DNA of 64,000 bases from a virus: positions 79,217 through 143,216 of IMG/VR virus record IMGVR_UViG_3300045974_000760, one strand, 5' to 3'. Positions 37,656 through 48,847 of the stretch are shown in pieces. The notes beneath the pieces were generated by a model, which did not search any database, was not told the DNA's origin, and saw nothing but the letters and a program-made list of their open reading frames with translations. Position 1 is the first letter of the stretch; every line of letters begins with the position of its first letter. Both the position numbers and the translations under genes were made by a program.

Positions 37656-40600
37656 ATGACCATCCTCGACCTGCAGACCCTCATCATCGAGCGTATCGGC
37701 GCGTACGACTCAGACATCGATACCTCCTCGGGCTCGCTTGCGGACCAGAAGATCATCCAGCCACTCCTGAGGCGTATCGGCACCGACCCCTTCTCCGTCG
37801 ATGCCCTCACCTTCATCCGGCAGCGTCTTCTCGACGAGTACCCCGACCAGGCTCTGCAAGACGGGGACGCTCTCTCCGACCTCGTCGTCAATATGAACGC
37901 GGTCCTGCTCGAGCCGCTGATTCGGGAGATTGACCGCATCCGCAATCAGCAGTCCTTTGCGGACCCGTCCATCCTCACCCTCGATGAAGCAGCCGCGCTC
38001 GGCGCGAACTTGTTCTCCGAAGTAGACCGCGGACAAGTAGCCTTCGGTGTGGCGCGCATCTACTTCGGCACCCCACAAGACTGCCCGCTCACCCCCGTCA
38101 ACTACTTCCGCTCACGCGCGGGGTTGCGCTTCTTCCTCACCGAGAATCAATCCATCCGCCAAGAGCAGATGGTCCTGAACGTCGAGAGCAATCTCTATTA
38201 CTTCGACGTCACCGTGAAGGCCGAGGCCCCCGGCGAGCAGTACAACATCGACGCCGGTGAGCTCGTCTCGATTGCCGCCACCGTCAGCGCAGCTCGTGTC
38301 ACCAACAAGCGCCGCTTCCGCTTCGGTGTCTCGGCCGATGACTCGGTCAGCTTCGTAGGTCGTGTAGCGCAAGAGCTCGGCGAGAAGAGCCTCGTCACCT
38401 CTCGCGGCATCATCGCGCAAGTACCGAAGACCTTCCCCGAAGTATCCCGCATCGCCGTCGTCGGCTTCAACGACCCCGAGATGCAGCGGGACATCTTGCG
38501 AGGGGGCAGCGCCGGCCCCGTTCGAGCCGGCGACAGCAACGGGCAGGTCCGGGCAGACGGCGAAGGGCGCTCCTTGTCGCGGCGGCTCTATGTGCCCGAC
38601 GCAGACTTCACTGCATTGATTGGCCCCGTGGGCCTCTCGCGCGGTTTCGTCATGACCGTCATCAATGCGTTCGGAAGCTCGAGCCCCCCACCCGTACGTG
38701 ACCTTCATGTGCGCGCTATCATCGACCCCAACACGGTCGACTTCGAAGAGCAGGTCATGTTGGCCGGCACCGTCGATGTACCGTGGGCGTTGAGGAAGAT
38801 TGAGCTCGTGCTCTCCGGTATCCCCGGCGGCATCCTCTACCCGAACACCACGAACGGCACCATCACCGTCCCACCAGACCAGGTGCACATTGGCGGGATG
38901 ACGGATGTGTACCTGAGGGGCGGGACCAGCGATGGTGGGGACCTGACGCTGGATTCGCTGACGGACGAGAACCCCTCACTTTCGGGCATCGCGTGCGAGT
39001 GCATCAACTCAACCGGACAGGTGGTGCTGCGTGACCTGCTGCTCGGCACGAACTACGCGGCGAACGACCCGACCTACGACATCCTCGAGACAGCGCGTGT
39101 GAAGCAGCTCACGCTGCAGATTCTGAATGGGCCTTCTGGGCTCCCTGGCGCGTATCGCATCGTGGAGGTGACGCAGATTGATGGGTCACATCCAGTTGTG
39201 CGGGTGACGCCTGTCCCGCTGGTTGTGAGCGGGGATTACCGCTGGCGCCTGCTCGACATCATCGACGTAGAGCTCGCGGACCCGAAGGAGCTCAAGGCGG
39301 CGGGCAGTGACATGCAGACCATCCAGAACGCGGACTTCGTGTCCACGGCATCTGGTGTGGACTTCGACGCGCTCGGTGTTGGTGCGGGGGATGTACTCCG
39401 TATTCTCAACGGCGCTGATGCGGGGGACTACAAGGTCAAGACCGTCCTGACGCCGTTCTACACGCGCATCCAGCTCGACAGGAAGCTGGCGTATTCGATG
39501 TCCGGGGTCTCCTACAAGATCTTCCGACCGAACACCGACGGCGGCATCTTGCTTCCGCTGCTGCGCATCAACGCGCTGAAGCTGCTTGATACGAGTGGGC
39601 AGCCAACGGGAGCCACCATCCCCTACGCGCTTCCGGTGGATGCGCAGTCCACCGCGTTCAGTAACCCAGCACGCGGTGTGAAGTGGGAAGTGCGTGACGC
39701 ACGTCTCGGCCTTGTATCGAAGACCTCCCTCGGCGCAGGTGTAGACCGGACGCTGCTTGATGGCGGCTCGCTATCATTCTCTCTGGTTGGTTACGGCGTG
39801 CGTACCGTGGGCTTTACGCTGCCGGGGCCCGGAACCATCTCTCTGCCCGACCTCGTTGCACTCATTGCGGCCGTGTTCGCCTATCCCAACGGTTGTGTTG
39901 CGGTGTCGGACTACCCAGGAGGAGCTCCTCTTGCTTTCGGTATTCTGCCCACGCCCCGAGACGAAGGTGTGTACCTGTATGGCGGGAGCCCTACTGTAAT
40001 CGCGGCACTATTCGACGGCTCCCCCGTCGGGGTGCTCTCGACGGAGTCCATCTCCTCGACGTATGTAGAAGAGCACGGCGGTTGGAGCAACGTGCACCCG
40101 TTGATTGACCCAGTGCTGGATGTACTCGATGTACTGGAAGGGTATCAGATTGGGCACTACGCCAATCTGACCCCATCAGCGACGGACCTTCGTCAGCTCA
40201 TTACGACGCGCAACTTCTCGCCGGAGATCAATCGACTGGTGCGCGTGGGAGCACGCAGTCTCGGCGCGGCGCGCATGTTCTTCCTCGAGCCCACCACGAT
40301 CGAGATTGACGACGCGACCCGGTTCAAGGCGGAACTGTCCAACGGCAATATCGTGGAGTTCAAACCCGACCCCACTCTCAGCTACCAGAAGATTCCTGCC
40401 CTCCCGAATGGCTCCCCGGTGAAGGATGGGACTGTGGCTGCCTTTGACTCCTACCTCGAGTCGCTCAGCACCGACTTCCTCCGCTACGGCGTACGCGAGG
40501 GCGATATCCTCACCATCACGTATCAGCCCGTGCGTGGCACGGCTGCACTCCCTGACCCAGTCGTAGGTCTGGTCGCGCGAAGGCTCACGCTGTCGCTCGC

Positions 40601-41651
40601 CGACGGGAGCAACAAGGACGTCATCTTTGTTCGCGACTCGAGCAGCATCGCGTCCAACGCCGTCACACGTGCGGGCGTTGCGAGCCAAATCAATCAGACG
40701 GTGGGGCAGACCGTCTGCAGCATTGTGCAGGACGGGCTGAACTACTACCTCGAGTTCGACGCCAGTATCTCGGTAGTCATCCGCGCCGCCAGTACAGCCA
40801 ACACCTTGCTTGGTTTCGATACGCTCGTAGACACGGACAACAGTGCGGCGTGCGCGGGCAGCTATACAGTACTCACGGCGGATGTGAACCGCGTCTATGC
40901 CCTCATGACGCCTACCGCCGCGGCATCGCGACTGCACTTCAACATCACACGCCCGGGCGCACAGCGCATTGTCGCCACCGCCATGGCGAAGAACGTCGCC
41001 GAGACCGGCCTCTACTACTTCGATGTAGAGCTCGTCTCCGAAGGTACCGGTGACCTCTGGAACATCCCAGCCAGCATCCAGCTCTCTCCGCGTGCCTTTA
41101 CCTCAGACGGCTACTGGCTCACGACGCCTGACACCGCCCTCACCTTCTCTGCCTCCGAGAGGCCCGTGCTGCACGTCTCCCGCAGCATCCTCGAGGTCGG
41201 GGTGAATGACGACCCTGCTTCGGCTACCCAGCTCGCCGGGCAGAAGGTCCAGGTCTCCTACGACTACAGCGCCACAACGGAGAACGTGGGCTCCTTCCTC
41301 CGCACCGACGACACGCGGGTCATCAACAACAACCCGCTCTCTCGTCACCTCATCCCCCACTACGTCCGCCTCGACATGACCTACCAAGGCCCCGTCACAG
41401 AGGCGCAGCTCCTCACCGCGATTCAGACGTACGTCGACGAGGCACTGCCGACCATCGCATTCGAAGCGAGTGACATCGCGGCCATCGCCTCGAAGCGGGG
41501 AGCCACCAGCATCACCCTCCCCCTTACCCTGCTGGCGGTCGTACATGATGTTGACCGCTCGGTGTGGTGCACCCGTTCGCAGAACCAGCTCAACATCGGT
41601 AGGCTGGCGGCGTTCGTCCCCGACGTCATCACGGTGCGACGAGCGGGCTAA
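37656..41651 (+). CDS. Giant baseplate J-like protein (1331 aa)
   Basis: ATG 37656. The N-terminus (ERIGAYDSDIDTSSGSLADQ, LDEAAALGANLFSEVDRGQV, ARIYFGTPQDCPLTPVNYFR) and the repeated VTVKAEAPGEQYNIDAGELV and VELVSEGTGDLWNIPASIQL are J-protein features, here in two copies. The C-terminal domain has VTEAQLLTAIQTYVDEALP, where wedge proteins contact the next layer. About three times the usual J length, so extra domains have been inserted. Likely forms the baseplate wedge. Confidence 0.75.
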   Translation: MTILDLQTLIIERIGAYDSDIDTSSGSLADQKIIQPLLRRIGTDPFSVDALTFIRQRLLDEYPDQALQDGDALSDLVVNMNAVLLEPLIREIDRIRNQQSFADPSILTLDEAAALGANLFSEVDRGQVAFGVARIYFGTPQDCPLTPVNYFRSRAGLRFFLTENQSIRQEQMVLNVESNLYYFDVTVKAEAPGEQYNIDAGELVSIAATVSAARVTNKRRFRFGVSADDSVSFVGRVAQELGEKSLVTSRGIIAQVPKTFPEVSRIAVVGFNDPEMQRDILRGGSAGPVRAGDSNGQVRADGEGRSLSRRLYVPDADFTALIGPVGLSRGFVMTVINAFGSSSPPPVRDLHVRAIIDPNTVDFEEQVMLAGTVDVPWALRKIELVLSGIPGGILYPNTTNGTITVPPDQVHIGGMTDVYLRGGTSDGGDLTLDSLTDENPSLSGIACECINSTGQVVLRDLLLGTNYAANDPTYDILETARVKQLTLQILNGPSGLPGAYRIVEVTQIDGSHPVVRVTPVPLVVSGDYRWRLLDIIDVELADPKELKAAGSDMQTIQNADFVSTASGVDFDALGVGAGDVLRILNGADAGDYKVKTVLTPFYTRIQLDRKLAYSMSGVSYKIFRPNTDGGILLPLLRINALKLLDTSGQPTGATIPYALPVDAQSTAFSNPARGVKWEVRDARLGLVSKTSLGAGVDRTLLDGGSLSFSLVGYGVRTVGFTLPGPGTISLPDLVALIAAVFAYPNGCVAVSDYPGGAPLAFGILPTPRDEGVYLYGGSPTVIAALFDGSPVGVLSTESISSTYVEEHGGWSNVHPLIDPVLDVLDVLEGYQIGHYANLTPSATDLRQLITTRNFSPEINRLVRVGARSLGAARMFFLEPTTIEIDDATRFKAELSNGNIVEFKPDPTLSYQKIPALPNGSPVKDGTVAAFDSYLESLSTDFLRYGVREGDILTITYQPVRGTAALPDPVVGLVARRLTLSLADGSNKDVIFVRDSSSIASNAVTRAGVASQINQTVGQTVCSIVQDGLNYYLEFDASISVVIRAASTANTLLGFDTLVDTDNSAACAGSYTVLTADVNRVYALMTPTAAASRLHFNITRPGAQRIVATAMAKNVAETGLYYFDVELVSEGTGDLWNIPASIQLSPRAFTSDGYWLTTPDTALTFSASERPVLHVSRSILEVGVNDDPASATQLAGQKVQVSYDYSATTENVGSFLRTDDTRVINNNPLSRHLIPHYVRLDMTYQGPVTEAQLLTAIQTYVDEALPTIAFEASDIAAIASKRGATSITLPLTLLAVVHDVDRSVWCTRSQNQLNIGRLAAFVPDVITVRRAG

Positions 41652-41959
41652 CGCGGAGTCTTGGGGTCCACGATGACGATGTCAGGCACCGGGTCAGGGG
41701 GGGAGAGCACGAGGCCCGAGAAGGGGTCGAACTGCAGGCGGCACGCGTTGCAGCGCAGTACGGCGCGGGCCACAAGACTGTCGCCCTTGAAGGCGTGCCC
41801 TACAACCGATTCCCTAGTGAACTCCGTGCCTCGGCAGTTTCTACAAACCTGGTGGCGGTAGAATGCCTCATTCTTCTTCGCCTCCGGGCTGAGCTCGTCG
41901 GTGTAGTTCTCGAGGACCTTCAGTACCTCGGCTTCTGGTAGCTCTCTGAACACAGCCAT
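41648..41959 (-). CDS. Zinc-ribbon protein, antisense to the tail block
   Basis: ATG 41959 (MAVFRELPEAEVLKVLENYT), with GAAGGGAAC upstream. CRNC and CNAC (residues about 50-53 and 76-79) form a zinc ribbon. 103 residues. Leftward, overlapping the J gene stop by 4 bases and divergent from the 41999 gene. Its insertion between baseplate genes suggests a transcription or regulatory role, or a later insertion. Confidence 0.65.
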   Translation of the reverse strand: MAVFRELPEAEVLKVLENYTDELSPEAKKNEAFYRHQVCRNCRGTEFTRESVVGHAFKGDSLVARAVLRCNACRLQFDPFSGLVLSPPDPVPDIVIVDPKTPR

Positions 41960-41998
41960 CGTTGTTCCCTTCCGTACTACTCGTGGTAAGAGGTCGAT

Positions 41999-44503
41999 AT
42001 GCCAGGCGCCATCATCGTCATCAACCAAGATCGAGATCCCGGACCCGTATCCAACGGTACGCCCGGTATTGCACGCAACGACCTTTGGTTGAACCGCACC
42101 ATCCATCTCGAGTGCGCAACCGGAGGCAACAGCTCATACGAGTGGACGCTGCTGTCGAGCCCACCGGGCGCGCTGGAGATGTCTGCACTACTCACGGGAG
42201 CCAGTACCGCCTCCGCCTCGTTCACGCCCCACCTGTCCGGCGCGTACCGTGTGATGCTGACCACGAACGGTGGCGGGCCCGGCAATGTCCAGGTGCTCAT
42301 CTGCGCCGTTACGAAGGACTCCAGCGGTGTAGCGCTGCAGCGCTCGTGGATTCTGCCTGCGTACGGAGAAGAAGCGGGGGAGGCGAACTGGGATGGGAAC
42401 GAGAGCGGGTGGGCCAGCGCCATCAATACCATCCTCGAAGACGTTCGCCAGAACGCCCTCTTCCTCGATACACCAAACGGCGCCGCCAATGGTGACGTCC
42501 TCTCGTGGAATGGATCGGCATGGGTCGCCGCAGCAGGGGGCGGGGGCGGAAGTGGCGGCGGTGGGAATGTACTCGTACTCGACCCGACCCTGTCGGTGTC
42601 CGCCGCCCCGGCCTTCAAAACAATGACCGAGCTGCTGGTGGCGCGAGCCGCCATCGAGGGCCCCGTAGAGATTGTATTCGTGGGCGCACAAGGCACTGAT
42701 GCAGGTACTTACGATCTGACCGAGTGCACACTCCGCTTCCGCGGCGACATCTCCATCAACGACGGCACGATCTGGCAGAACCCGTACGCCATCAACGGCG
42801 GCGGGTACACACTGTTCAACGGCGGCACGGGGCACATTGAAATCGGCGCGCGCATCCCGCCAATGAGCATCGAGGATGTGCTGCTCAGCCCTACTGGGGG
42901 TCAGGCGCTCTTCGTGACTACGGGGAGCACGGTCTGGGACTTCTTCGGGTGGGTGACAGCAGACGGCGGGGGCCTCCCCATCATCAATGCGCAGGCCAAT
43001 GGAATCGATCTACGTACACACGGCCCTCGCGTGGATATCTCGTATTTCGATATCTACGGGTCGGGCACCATGTTTGTGCACCTCGAGTGCCCACTGGAGC
43101 TCAGCGGCTTCGCGCCCTCGTACGCAGGCACGAAGAAGCTCGGGGCTAGTTACACCCCACTTGTCCCCCGCTTCAATCCTGCCTACGGACTCGACGACTC
43201 GTTCTACACAAGCTCACTGGGCGCCCTCTCGTACTACCTGGCGCGCTACAAGCCCGCGTGCGCCATCTTCGAGTTCGACGGCCCAGTCACGTACAATAAG
43301 TCAACGGGAGAGGTAGCACTCTACAACAGCGTTGAGCTGCGCGGCTCAACGGCTACAGGCCAGACTCAGCTTCAGATTGACGACAACACCTACTTCCACG
43401 ACGCGTGCACGGTCACCAATCTGAACCTGCTGGCCAACGGCTCAGTCACGCTCTTCCAGTTCTCCTCAACCGCCAAGCTCGAGCTCAACAACTCCGTCAT
43501 CCAATCAATCGGGGCACACCCGGTAATCACTCTGCCGCACAAGAGCGTGCTGATCGTCGAGCACTCGGACCTCAATACTCCCGATACACCATCGGTCGGT
43601 ACGGTCCTTATGGGCGCTTCAGCGACTGTTACAGTGATCTGGCGTGAGGGGTCGAACATCCAGAGCGATGTGTTTGTCGGACCCGCGTCTGCCACGTTGG
43701 ACGTGTACATGCCGCCGGGGCTTACGTTCCCCACGCAAACGTACTTTGCGGGCACCATCAACGTGTATTCTGCGGGCGTTACGTCTGGGGGCGTTACGCC
43801 TGGGGACCGCATGCCGCTGGACGCGAACCACACGCATGTGTGGTACTGCGACAACGTGACGGCCACCCGTATTGTGGCCGACGTTGGCGGTGTTGACCTC
43901 GTTGCAGCCTCAGGCACCGACGTGAGCAGCACGTACGGGGGTTGTTATAGGAGCTTGAAGTCCGCTACGCGCGCCGGTTCTGCCAGCGGGAACAGGGTGT
44001 GTGTTGGGACGTTGGCATCACCTATTACCCCGACGCAAGATCTCACTCTCGAATACACGTTTCGCATCGACTCCGCATTCAGGTTTGCAGGCTGGGGGGA
44101 ACTGCGGGGCGCCTCCATCGATGCAAACCTTGATTCAGGACTGAACCTCCTGCGCTCGAGCCTGTTTCCTGGCTCCTATGAAGTCAATGCGCTGGCTTGG
44201 TACGGCAGTAGTTTCAACCGGAACAGCATACCATACGGAGGTGGGCCAGGTGCTGTCACCCTTGGCACCACCCACCACGTGATGCTGGCATGGAGTTACT
44301 CGCCGTCTCAATTGGATGTGTACATGGACGGTTGTAAAATCATTACGCTTCCGACGTCTACGAGGTCTGGAGCCGCGCCAAACCTCCTCACCATGGAGAC
44401 AAATCTAGGTGTCGGCGCCCACATTGCCGACATACGTATATCTAACATCGTACGAGGCGCCGACTACGCAGCAGCGGCCTTCCTCGCCGCACAAGGACTG
44501 TGA
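41999..44503 (+). CDS. Tail fibre-like virion protein with LamG-type C-terminus
   Basis: 834 residues. N-terminal Ig/PKD-like sandwich (TIHLECATGGNSSYEWTLLS, GAYRVMLTTNGGGPGNVQVL). A glycine run near 178-190, a beta-helix-like centre (THGPRVDISYFDIYGSGTMF), and a C-terminal LamG-type domain (LTLEYTFRIDSAFRFAGWGE, DVYMDGCKIITLP). Typical of fibre or baseplate-edge proteins that bind glycans. Confidence 0.6.
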   Translation: MPGAIIVINQDRDPGPVSNGTPGIARNDLWLNRTIHLECATGGNSSYEWTLLSSPPGALEMSALLTGASTASASFTPHLSGAYRVMLTTNGGGPGNVQVLICAVTKDSSGVALQRSWILPAYGEEAGEANWDGNESGWASAINTILEDVRQNALFLDTPNGAANGDVLSWNGSAWVAAAGGGGGSGGGGNVLVLDPTLSVSAAPAFKTMTELLVARAAIEGPVEIVFVGAQGTDAGTYDLTECTLRFRGDISINDGTIWQNPYAINGGGYTLFNGGTGHIEIGARIPPMSIEDVLLSPTGGQALFVTTGSTVWDFFGWVTADGGGLPIINAQANGIDLRTHGPRVDISYFDIYGSGTMFVHLECPLELSGFAPSYAGTKKLGASYTPLVPRFNPAYGLDDSFYTSSLGALSYYLARYKPACAIFEFDGPVTYNKSTGEVALYNSVELRGSTATGQTQLQIDDNTYFHDACTVTNLNLLANGSVTLFQFSSTAKLELNNSVIQSIGAHPVITLPHKSVLIVEHSDLNTPDTPSVGTVLMGASATVTVIWREGSNIQSDVFVGPASATLDVYMPPGLTFPTQTYFAGTINVYSAGVTSGGVTPGDRMPLDANHTHVWYCDNVTATRIVADVGGVDLVAASGTDVSSTYGGCYRSLKSATRAGSASGNRVCVGTLASPITPTQDLTLEYTFRIDSAFRFAGWGELRGASIDANLDSGLNLLRSSLFPGSYEVNALAWYGSSFNRNSIPYGGGPGAVTLGTTHHVMLAWSYSPSQLDVYMDGCKIITLPTSTRSGAAPNLLTMETNLGVGAHIADIRISNIVRGADYAAAAFLAAQGL

Positions 44504-47500
44504 TGAGCACGTGCGTCTCACTTGGCTGGGGTACAGGTCCTTGGGGCGCAACCCCGTGGGGCGCAGGTGGCAGCTTCACGCCGGGCGGCGCACTTCCCGT
44601 TGTCGACCCCTTCGACATCTACTGCGTCGGGCCTTGTGGCCCCATCTCCGCACTGCTGACGTACTTCGATGTCGAGCTCCACGGGGATGGGACGCACGTC
44701 TCCTACGCGCCCACTGGTGACATCGTTCTGTCGGGCGGCTCCCCCAACAACAACCCCGTCTGGATTGCCATCAGCAACGGAGTACCGGGGCAATCGACGT
44801 TCGAGGCCACCCTCAAGTTCGACCAGCTGCCCCTGACGTTCTCTGATGTCCTGAACTGCCACATCCTCATCGGCCTTCAGGACTCCACCGGTATGTCGAC
44901 CGGGCTGCTGTTCGCGCAGACCGGCATTGCCTTCGCCACGTGCTTCCGCCCAGATGGTTTCTACAACCTGGTGCTCGATGCCCCTATCCAGATTTTGCCC
45001 GACAGCACCGGGCTGTTCGTGGAAGGGGAGTACTACGTTCTACGCGTCGTCACCGACAGCGATACCCAAGTACTCTACGTCTACCTCACCAGGGCCATCG
45101 AGCTCCCGCTCATCGGGCACCAGCTACGCTTCGTCCTCCCCGCCTTCCCGTCTGCCGACTGCCCCGTCACACCGCCCGACCAAACCGTGCTTTCGGTGCG
45201 AGGCACCAGCACTCAAGTCACGCGTCTCGCGGTTGGTAGTATCTGTCTCGGCAGCGGGTTGATCATCCCGAATGTCCCGCCGGTTGCCGACTCCGGCAAA
45301 GACCAGGCAGTACAGCTCTGCTCCATCGCCCAGCTCGACGGCTCCCGCAGCTTCGACCCTGAAGGCCAGCCCGTCACCTACACGTGGCGCCTCATCGATG
45401 CTCCGCAGGTCTCCGCATGCAGCTTCTCGGAGTACGACGGTGAGACGCGGCAGGCAGCACCACACGCCCCGCCCGCCCAGTACACCAACAAGTTCTACTC
45501 GGCCGCGCTCGGCGTCCTCCACGCTACAACCGGGCAGGCCATCGAAGCCGGTGATGTACTTGTTGTAGAAGGCAACCCCTACACCATCACCGGTACAGGC
45601 GCAGACCTCGGCGCGTTCTTCGTCACCATCGATGGCTACGAGCTCCGAGATGACCTGCCCGCCGGCACGTTCTTTCACCTGCTGCGCCAGCGCTACGTCT
45701 CGGGTCGCACCACCGTGAAGCCCACGTTCTACCCGGACGTCCCGGGCTTCTACAAGTTCGACCTCCAGGTGGGTGATGGCGCCCTCCTGTCCGCGTACTC
45801 CACCACCGTGATGAACGTGGTTGAGTCACCGCTGGCGCGCGGCTGCATCCCCGACATGTCTTTCATGTGGGACTACCTCACCGACTTCTGGTCGTTGGTC
45901 GAAGACATCAAGCCCCGCATGGAGACCGTGTGGAGCGCCATGGCGCAGATTGTCGCCGCAGAGATGTGGCGCGCCTGGCAGCTCGAGTACTCCAAGAGCC
46001 TCCGCGATATCCCACGCACCTTCGGGCGTAAGTGGCTCCACTACGACACACAGCTCGCCGAGTACGTGCCCGAGGCTACCGCACACCGACTCGCGCAAGG
46101 CGGTCTCGCCTTCACCGTCCCGCCCTCCGGACTCAGCTGGGCGGGCCTCTCCATCGCCCTCACCTCCGAGCTCATTGCTGCCCCGCTCCTGCTCACGTTC
46201 ACCGGCACTGACCCGCTGAGTGCCACGAACATCGCGGCACAGCTCAACTCGTTCTTCACGAGCCGTGAGCCCCGCATGGTCGCTACGCTGGTCACGGCTC
46301 GCGACGGATCTGGCGATACCATCCGCATCAACAGCCTCCTGCCGTTCTACGTTGACGCCGCAGGTACGGTCCCCCTCCCCCTCGGCGCGGCCAACAAGTA
46401 CCTCCGCGGTACTGGCGGGGTGCGCCTCACGGACACGCTCTACAAAGTCCCGTTCTCCCTCAACGGCATCTCGCTCGGCGCAGACCAAGTCCTGCTCATT
46501 GGCGAACAGACATACACCATTGTTCGGTTCGTCGACGACCCCGGCGACGTGTGGCCGACGCAGCGCATCCTGGTCGCTGAGAAGCTCGCGGCGGATGTAG
46601 GCGCAACCTGGTCCATCCCTGACCAGACGCTCTCCATTCGCACCGACTTCTACAACGGCTGCTTCACCGCCGGTGACATGGCCGAGTACGAAGTGCAGGC
46701 GCCTAGCGGCGCGACTCTGGATGTCTGGTGCCCCGTCCTCGGCGCCTCATCGATTCAGCCGAACGTCCTGCTCGTCGACCTCGAGCAAGTAGCGGCAGCC
46801 ACGCTCCTGCAGCTGGCCTCGTACCGCCTGTACCTGAAGCGTGTTGCGCGTCGACAGTACGTACCCGTCGACGACCTCGTTGTGGACGTCCCGCTCCTGC
46901 AGCCCTCCATCAAGATGGCGGATGATACGCAGGTGCTTCGCCGGAACATCGACTTCTACATCGAGTCCTTCCGCGGTCGTAACGTGCTGCGCTTCGTCTC
47001 CAACGAAACGCAGGATGTGTGGGAGGGCGAGATTCCTCCAGAACGGCTCTGGGCAGAGTTCACGTACCTCGACAACCGGCCGATGATTGAGGACAACTTC
47101 GGGCGGGCGGCCGGCGTCATGGTGCGCGACATCGAAGCACTACCGGAGTCGGTCGATTACCTCTCCGCTGTTCGCGGGGTTTGGTACCTCCTCTTCAACG
47201 GCCCCACCCTCACGAATCTTCGGGTTGGCGCGCAGATACTGCTCGGGCTGCCCTTCGCGGAGGAGACCAGCCGGCTGGTGGAGATTCGAAATGACTTCTC
47301 CCCCACCACGGGCCGTCTCTTGCTCTCCGACCTTGACCGTCCTGAGCTCGTACGTTCGTACTCGTACCCACGCAGCCTCGAGCTCGAGACCAATCCGAAC
47401 ACCAACCTGCCCTACGCGGTGGGAGACATCGTCTCGCAGTTCGCGCCGCTTGTGCGCGGCGTAGAGATTGACGACTACGTCAAGACTCCCGATTGGTTCC

Positions 47501-48822
47501 GCGGCTACATGAACCAGGGCGTGTTCTTCGAAGTGGAGAAGTTCTTCCGCTTCTTGGTGCGCGTAGACAGCGCGGCCTTCTCCCTCTCGGCGATGTCGTA
47601 CCTGCAGACCCTCATCCAGCGGGTGAAGCCGACGTACACGTACCCGCTCTTCGTGGTGAAGAAGGAGCCGCACGACGCGACGGTGAGCGTGACCGACCAC
47701 GTCGAGTACAAGGTCGGGCTGAATCTATTCGACCTCGGTGTGACCACAGGGGCTTACGGCGCGGCCACGATGTTCGATGAGCCAGACCCGAGCCCCACCG
47801 CACCGGCTACTCCGGCACCTGTCTCGCTTGCCCTCTCCTTCACCGCGGCGTCCCTGTCGACCATCCCCTCCAACGGATACCCGCTGGGCGTTGGTCGACG
47901 ACTCGGGACGGTCGGCAATATCACGCCCGGGACAGTGACAATCGTCGGGTCACCCTCCTTGTCTGCGCCGGACTACCAGATTGTCATCCAGAAGAACGGG
48001 GAGGATTGGCTGACACAGACCTTCACGCTCACTGGAGACATGACGTTCACGATGGCGGGGACGTACCCGGTTGCAGCGGGCGACGTGCTGTCGGTGCTGC
48101 TGCGCCCCACACCTCAGACAACGCGCTACCCGAACATCACCTCTATCGAGCTGGGCGTGACGTACGAGTACGTGCCCCTGCCCGCTGCGACGGGGCATCT
48201 GCAGAGCCGGTACGATGCGAGCTCAAACCCGGCAGCGGGCGAGCCAACGACCACAACACAACCTACGCAGTGGGGATTCGACCAGGGGTTCCTTGCGCCA
48301 ACGCATGCGGCGGTCGGCGTTGTGACCTACGTGAACCTGGCGGACGCAGGCTTCAAGCCGACGTACGACACGTTGTTCATGTTCGACACCCCGACGTTCA
48401 CCGAGCTCGTCGGGGTTCTGTACGACTCGTTCATCACGCACGTCCCGAACTACAATCAGCTCCTACATTCGAAGATTGTCTCGACCGTCAATACAACAAT
48501 CACGAATGTCCAGTTGCGCATCTACGGTGGACGCCAGGATGCGGTGCAGGACTACTGGCTCAACATCTACGTCAATGGGATTGCCCAGGTGTCATTTGCG
48601 TTCGTCGTGGATACGACGAGCAACGTTGAGAGGCGGTTTGAGTTCACAACCGCGCTGACTGTGAATGCGGCGGATGTTGTGACCGCGGGCTTGTCGCAGA
48701 TTGACACTGCGCTGGCACTACCGTGGTTCCAGAAGATCTCCGTGGCCTTCGGTACATCAGTCGCCTGGGCCTTCGACGGCACGTTGCCGGGAGGCACGTA
48801 CAAGCAGGTGAGGGAACTCTGA
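44503..48822 (+). CDS. Giant virion protein (1439 aa)
   Basis: ATG 44503 shares bases with the stop before it (TGATG). Residues 1-250 resemble a LamG sandwich (SFTPGG start). About 265-305 is PKD-like (PVADSGKDQAVQLCSIAQLD...YTWRLIDAP). About 440-520 (MSFMWDYLTDFWSLVEDIKP, RAWQLEYSKSLRDIPRTFGR) is a helical section also met in large tail proteins. The C-terminal 300 residues are beta sandwiches. Likely a baseplate or tail-tip protein. Confidence 0.55.
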   Translation: MSTCVSLGWGTGPWGATPWGAGGSFTPGGALPVVDPFDIYCVGPCGPISALLTYFDVELHGDGTHVSYAPTGDIVLSGGSPNNNPVWIAISNGVPGQSTFEATLKFDQLPLTFSDVLNCHILIGLQDSTGMSTGLLFAQTGIAFATCFRPDGFYNLVLDAPIQILPDSTGLFVEGEYYVLRVVTDSDTQVLYVYLTRAIELPLIGHQLRFVLPAFPSADCPVTPPDQTVLSVRGTSTQVTRLAVGSICLGSGLIIPNVPPVADSGKDQAVQLCSIAQLDGSRSFDPEGQPVTYTWRLIDAPQVSACSFSEYDGETRQAAPHAPPAQYTNKFYSAALGVLHATTGQAIEAGDVLVVEGNPYTITGTGADLGAFFVTIDGYELRDDLPAGTFFHLLRQRYVSGRTTVKPTFYPDVPGFYKFDLQVGDGALLSAYSTTVMNVVESPLARGCIPDMSFMWDYLTDFWSLVEDIKPRMETVWSAMAQIVAAEMWRAWQLEYSKSLRDIPRTFGRKWLHYDTQLAEYVPEATAHRLAQGGLAFTVPPSGLSWAGLSIALTSELIAAPLLLTFTGTDPLSATNIAAQLNSFFTSREPRMVATLVTARDGSGDTIRINSLLPFYVDAAGTVPLPLGAANKYLRGTGGVRLTDTLYKVPFSLNGISLGADQVLLIGEQTYTIVRFVDDPGDVWPTQRILVAEKLAADVGATWSIPDQTLSIRTDFYNGCFTAGDMAEYEVQAPSGATLDVWCPVLGASSIQPNVLLVDLEQVAAATLLQLASYRLYLKRVARRQYVPVDDLVVDVPLLQPSIKMADDTQVLRRNIDFYIESFRGRNVLRFVSNETQDVWEGEIPPERLWAEFTYLDNRPMIEDNFGRAAGVMVRDIEALPESVDYLSAVRGVWYLLFNGPTLTNLRVGAQILLGLPFAEETSRLVEIRNDFSPTTGRLLLSDLDRPELVRSYSYPRSLELETNPNTNLPYAVGDIVSQFAPLVRGVEIDDYVKTPDWFRGYMNQGVFFEVEKFFRFLVRVDSAAFSLSAMSYLQTLIQRVKPTYTYPLFVVKKEPHDATVSVTDHVEYKVGLNLFDLGVTTGAYGAATMFDEPDPSPTAPATPAPVSLALSFTAASLSTIPSNGYPLGVGRRLGTVGNITPGTVTIVGSPSLSAPDYQIVIQKNGEDWLTQTFTLTGDMTFTMAGTYPVAAGDVLSVLLRPTPQTTRYPNITSIELGVTYEYVPLPAATGHLQSRYDASSNPAAGEPTTTTQPTQWGFDQGFLAPTHAAVGVVTYVNLADAGFKPTYDTLFMFDTPTFTELVGVLYDSFITHVPNYNQLLHSKIVSTVNTTITNVQLRIYGGRQDAVQDYWLNIYVNGIAQVSFAFVVDTTSNVERRFEFTTALTVNAADVVTAGLSQIDTALALPWFQKISVAFGTSVAWAFDGTLPGGTYKQVREL

Positions 48823-48847
48823 TGCGTGTCTTTGCCCGGAAGGTCGG

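Noticed and set aside
38112-38888. 258-residue leftward ORF within the J-like gene
   Set aside because: Antisense shadow; the forward frame has recognisable J-protein motifs.
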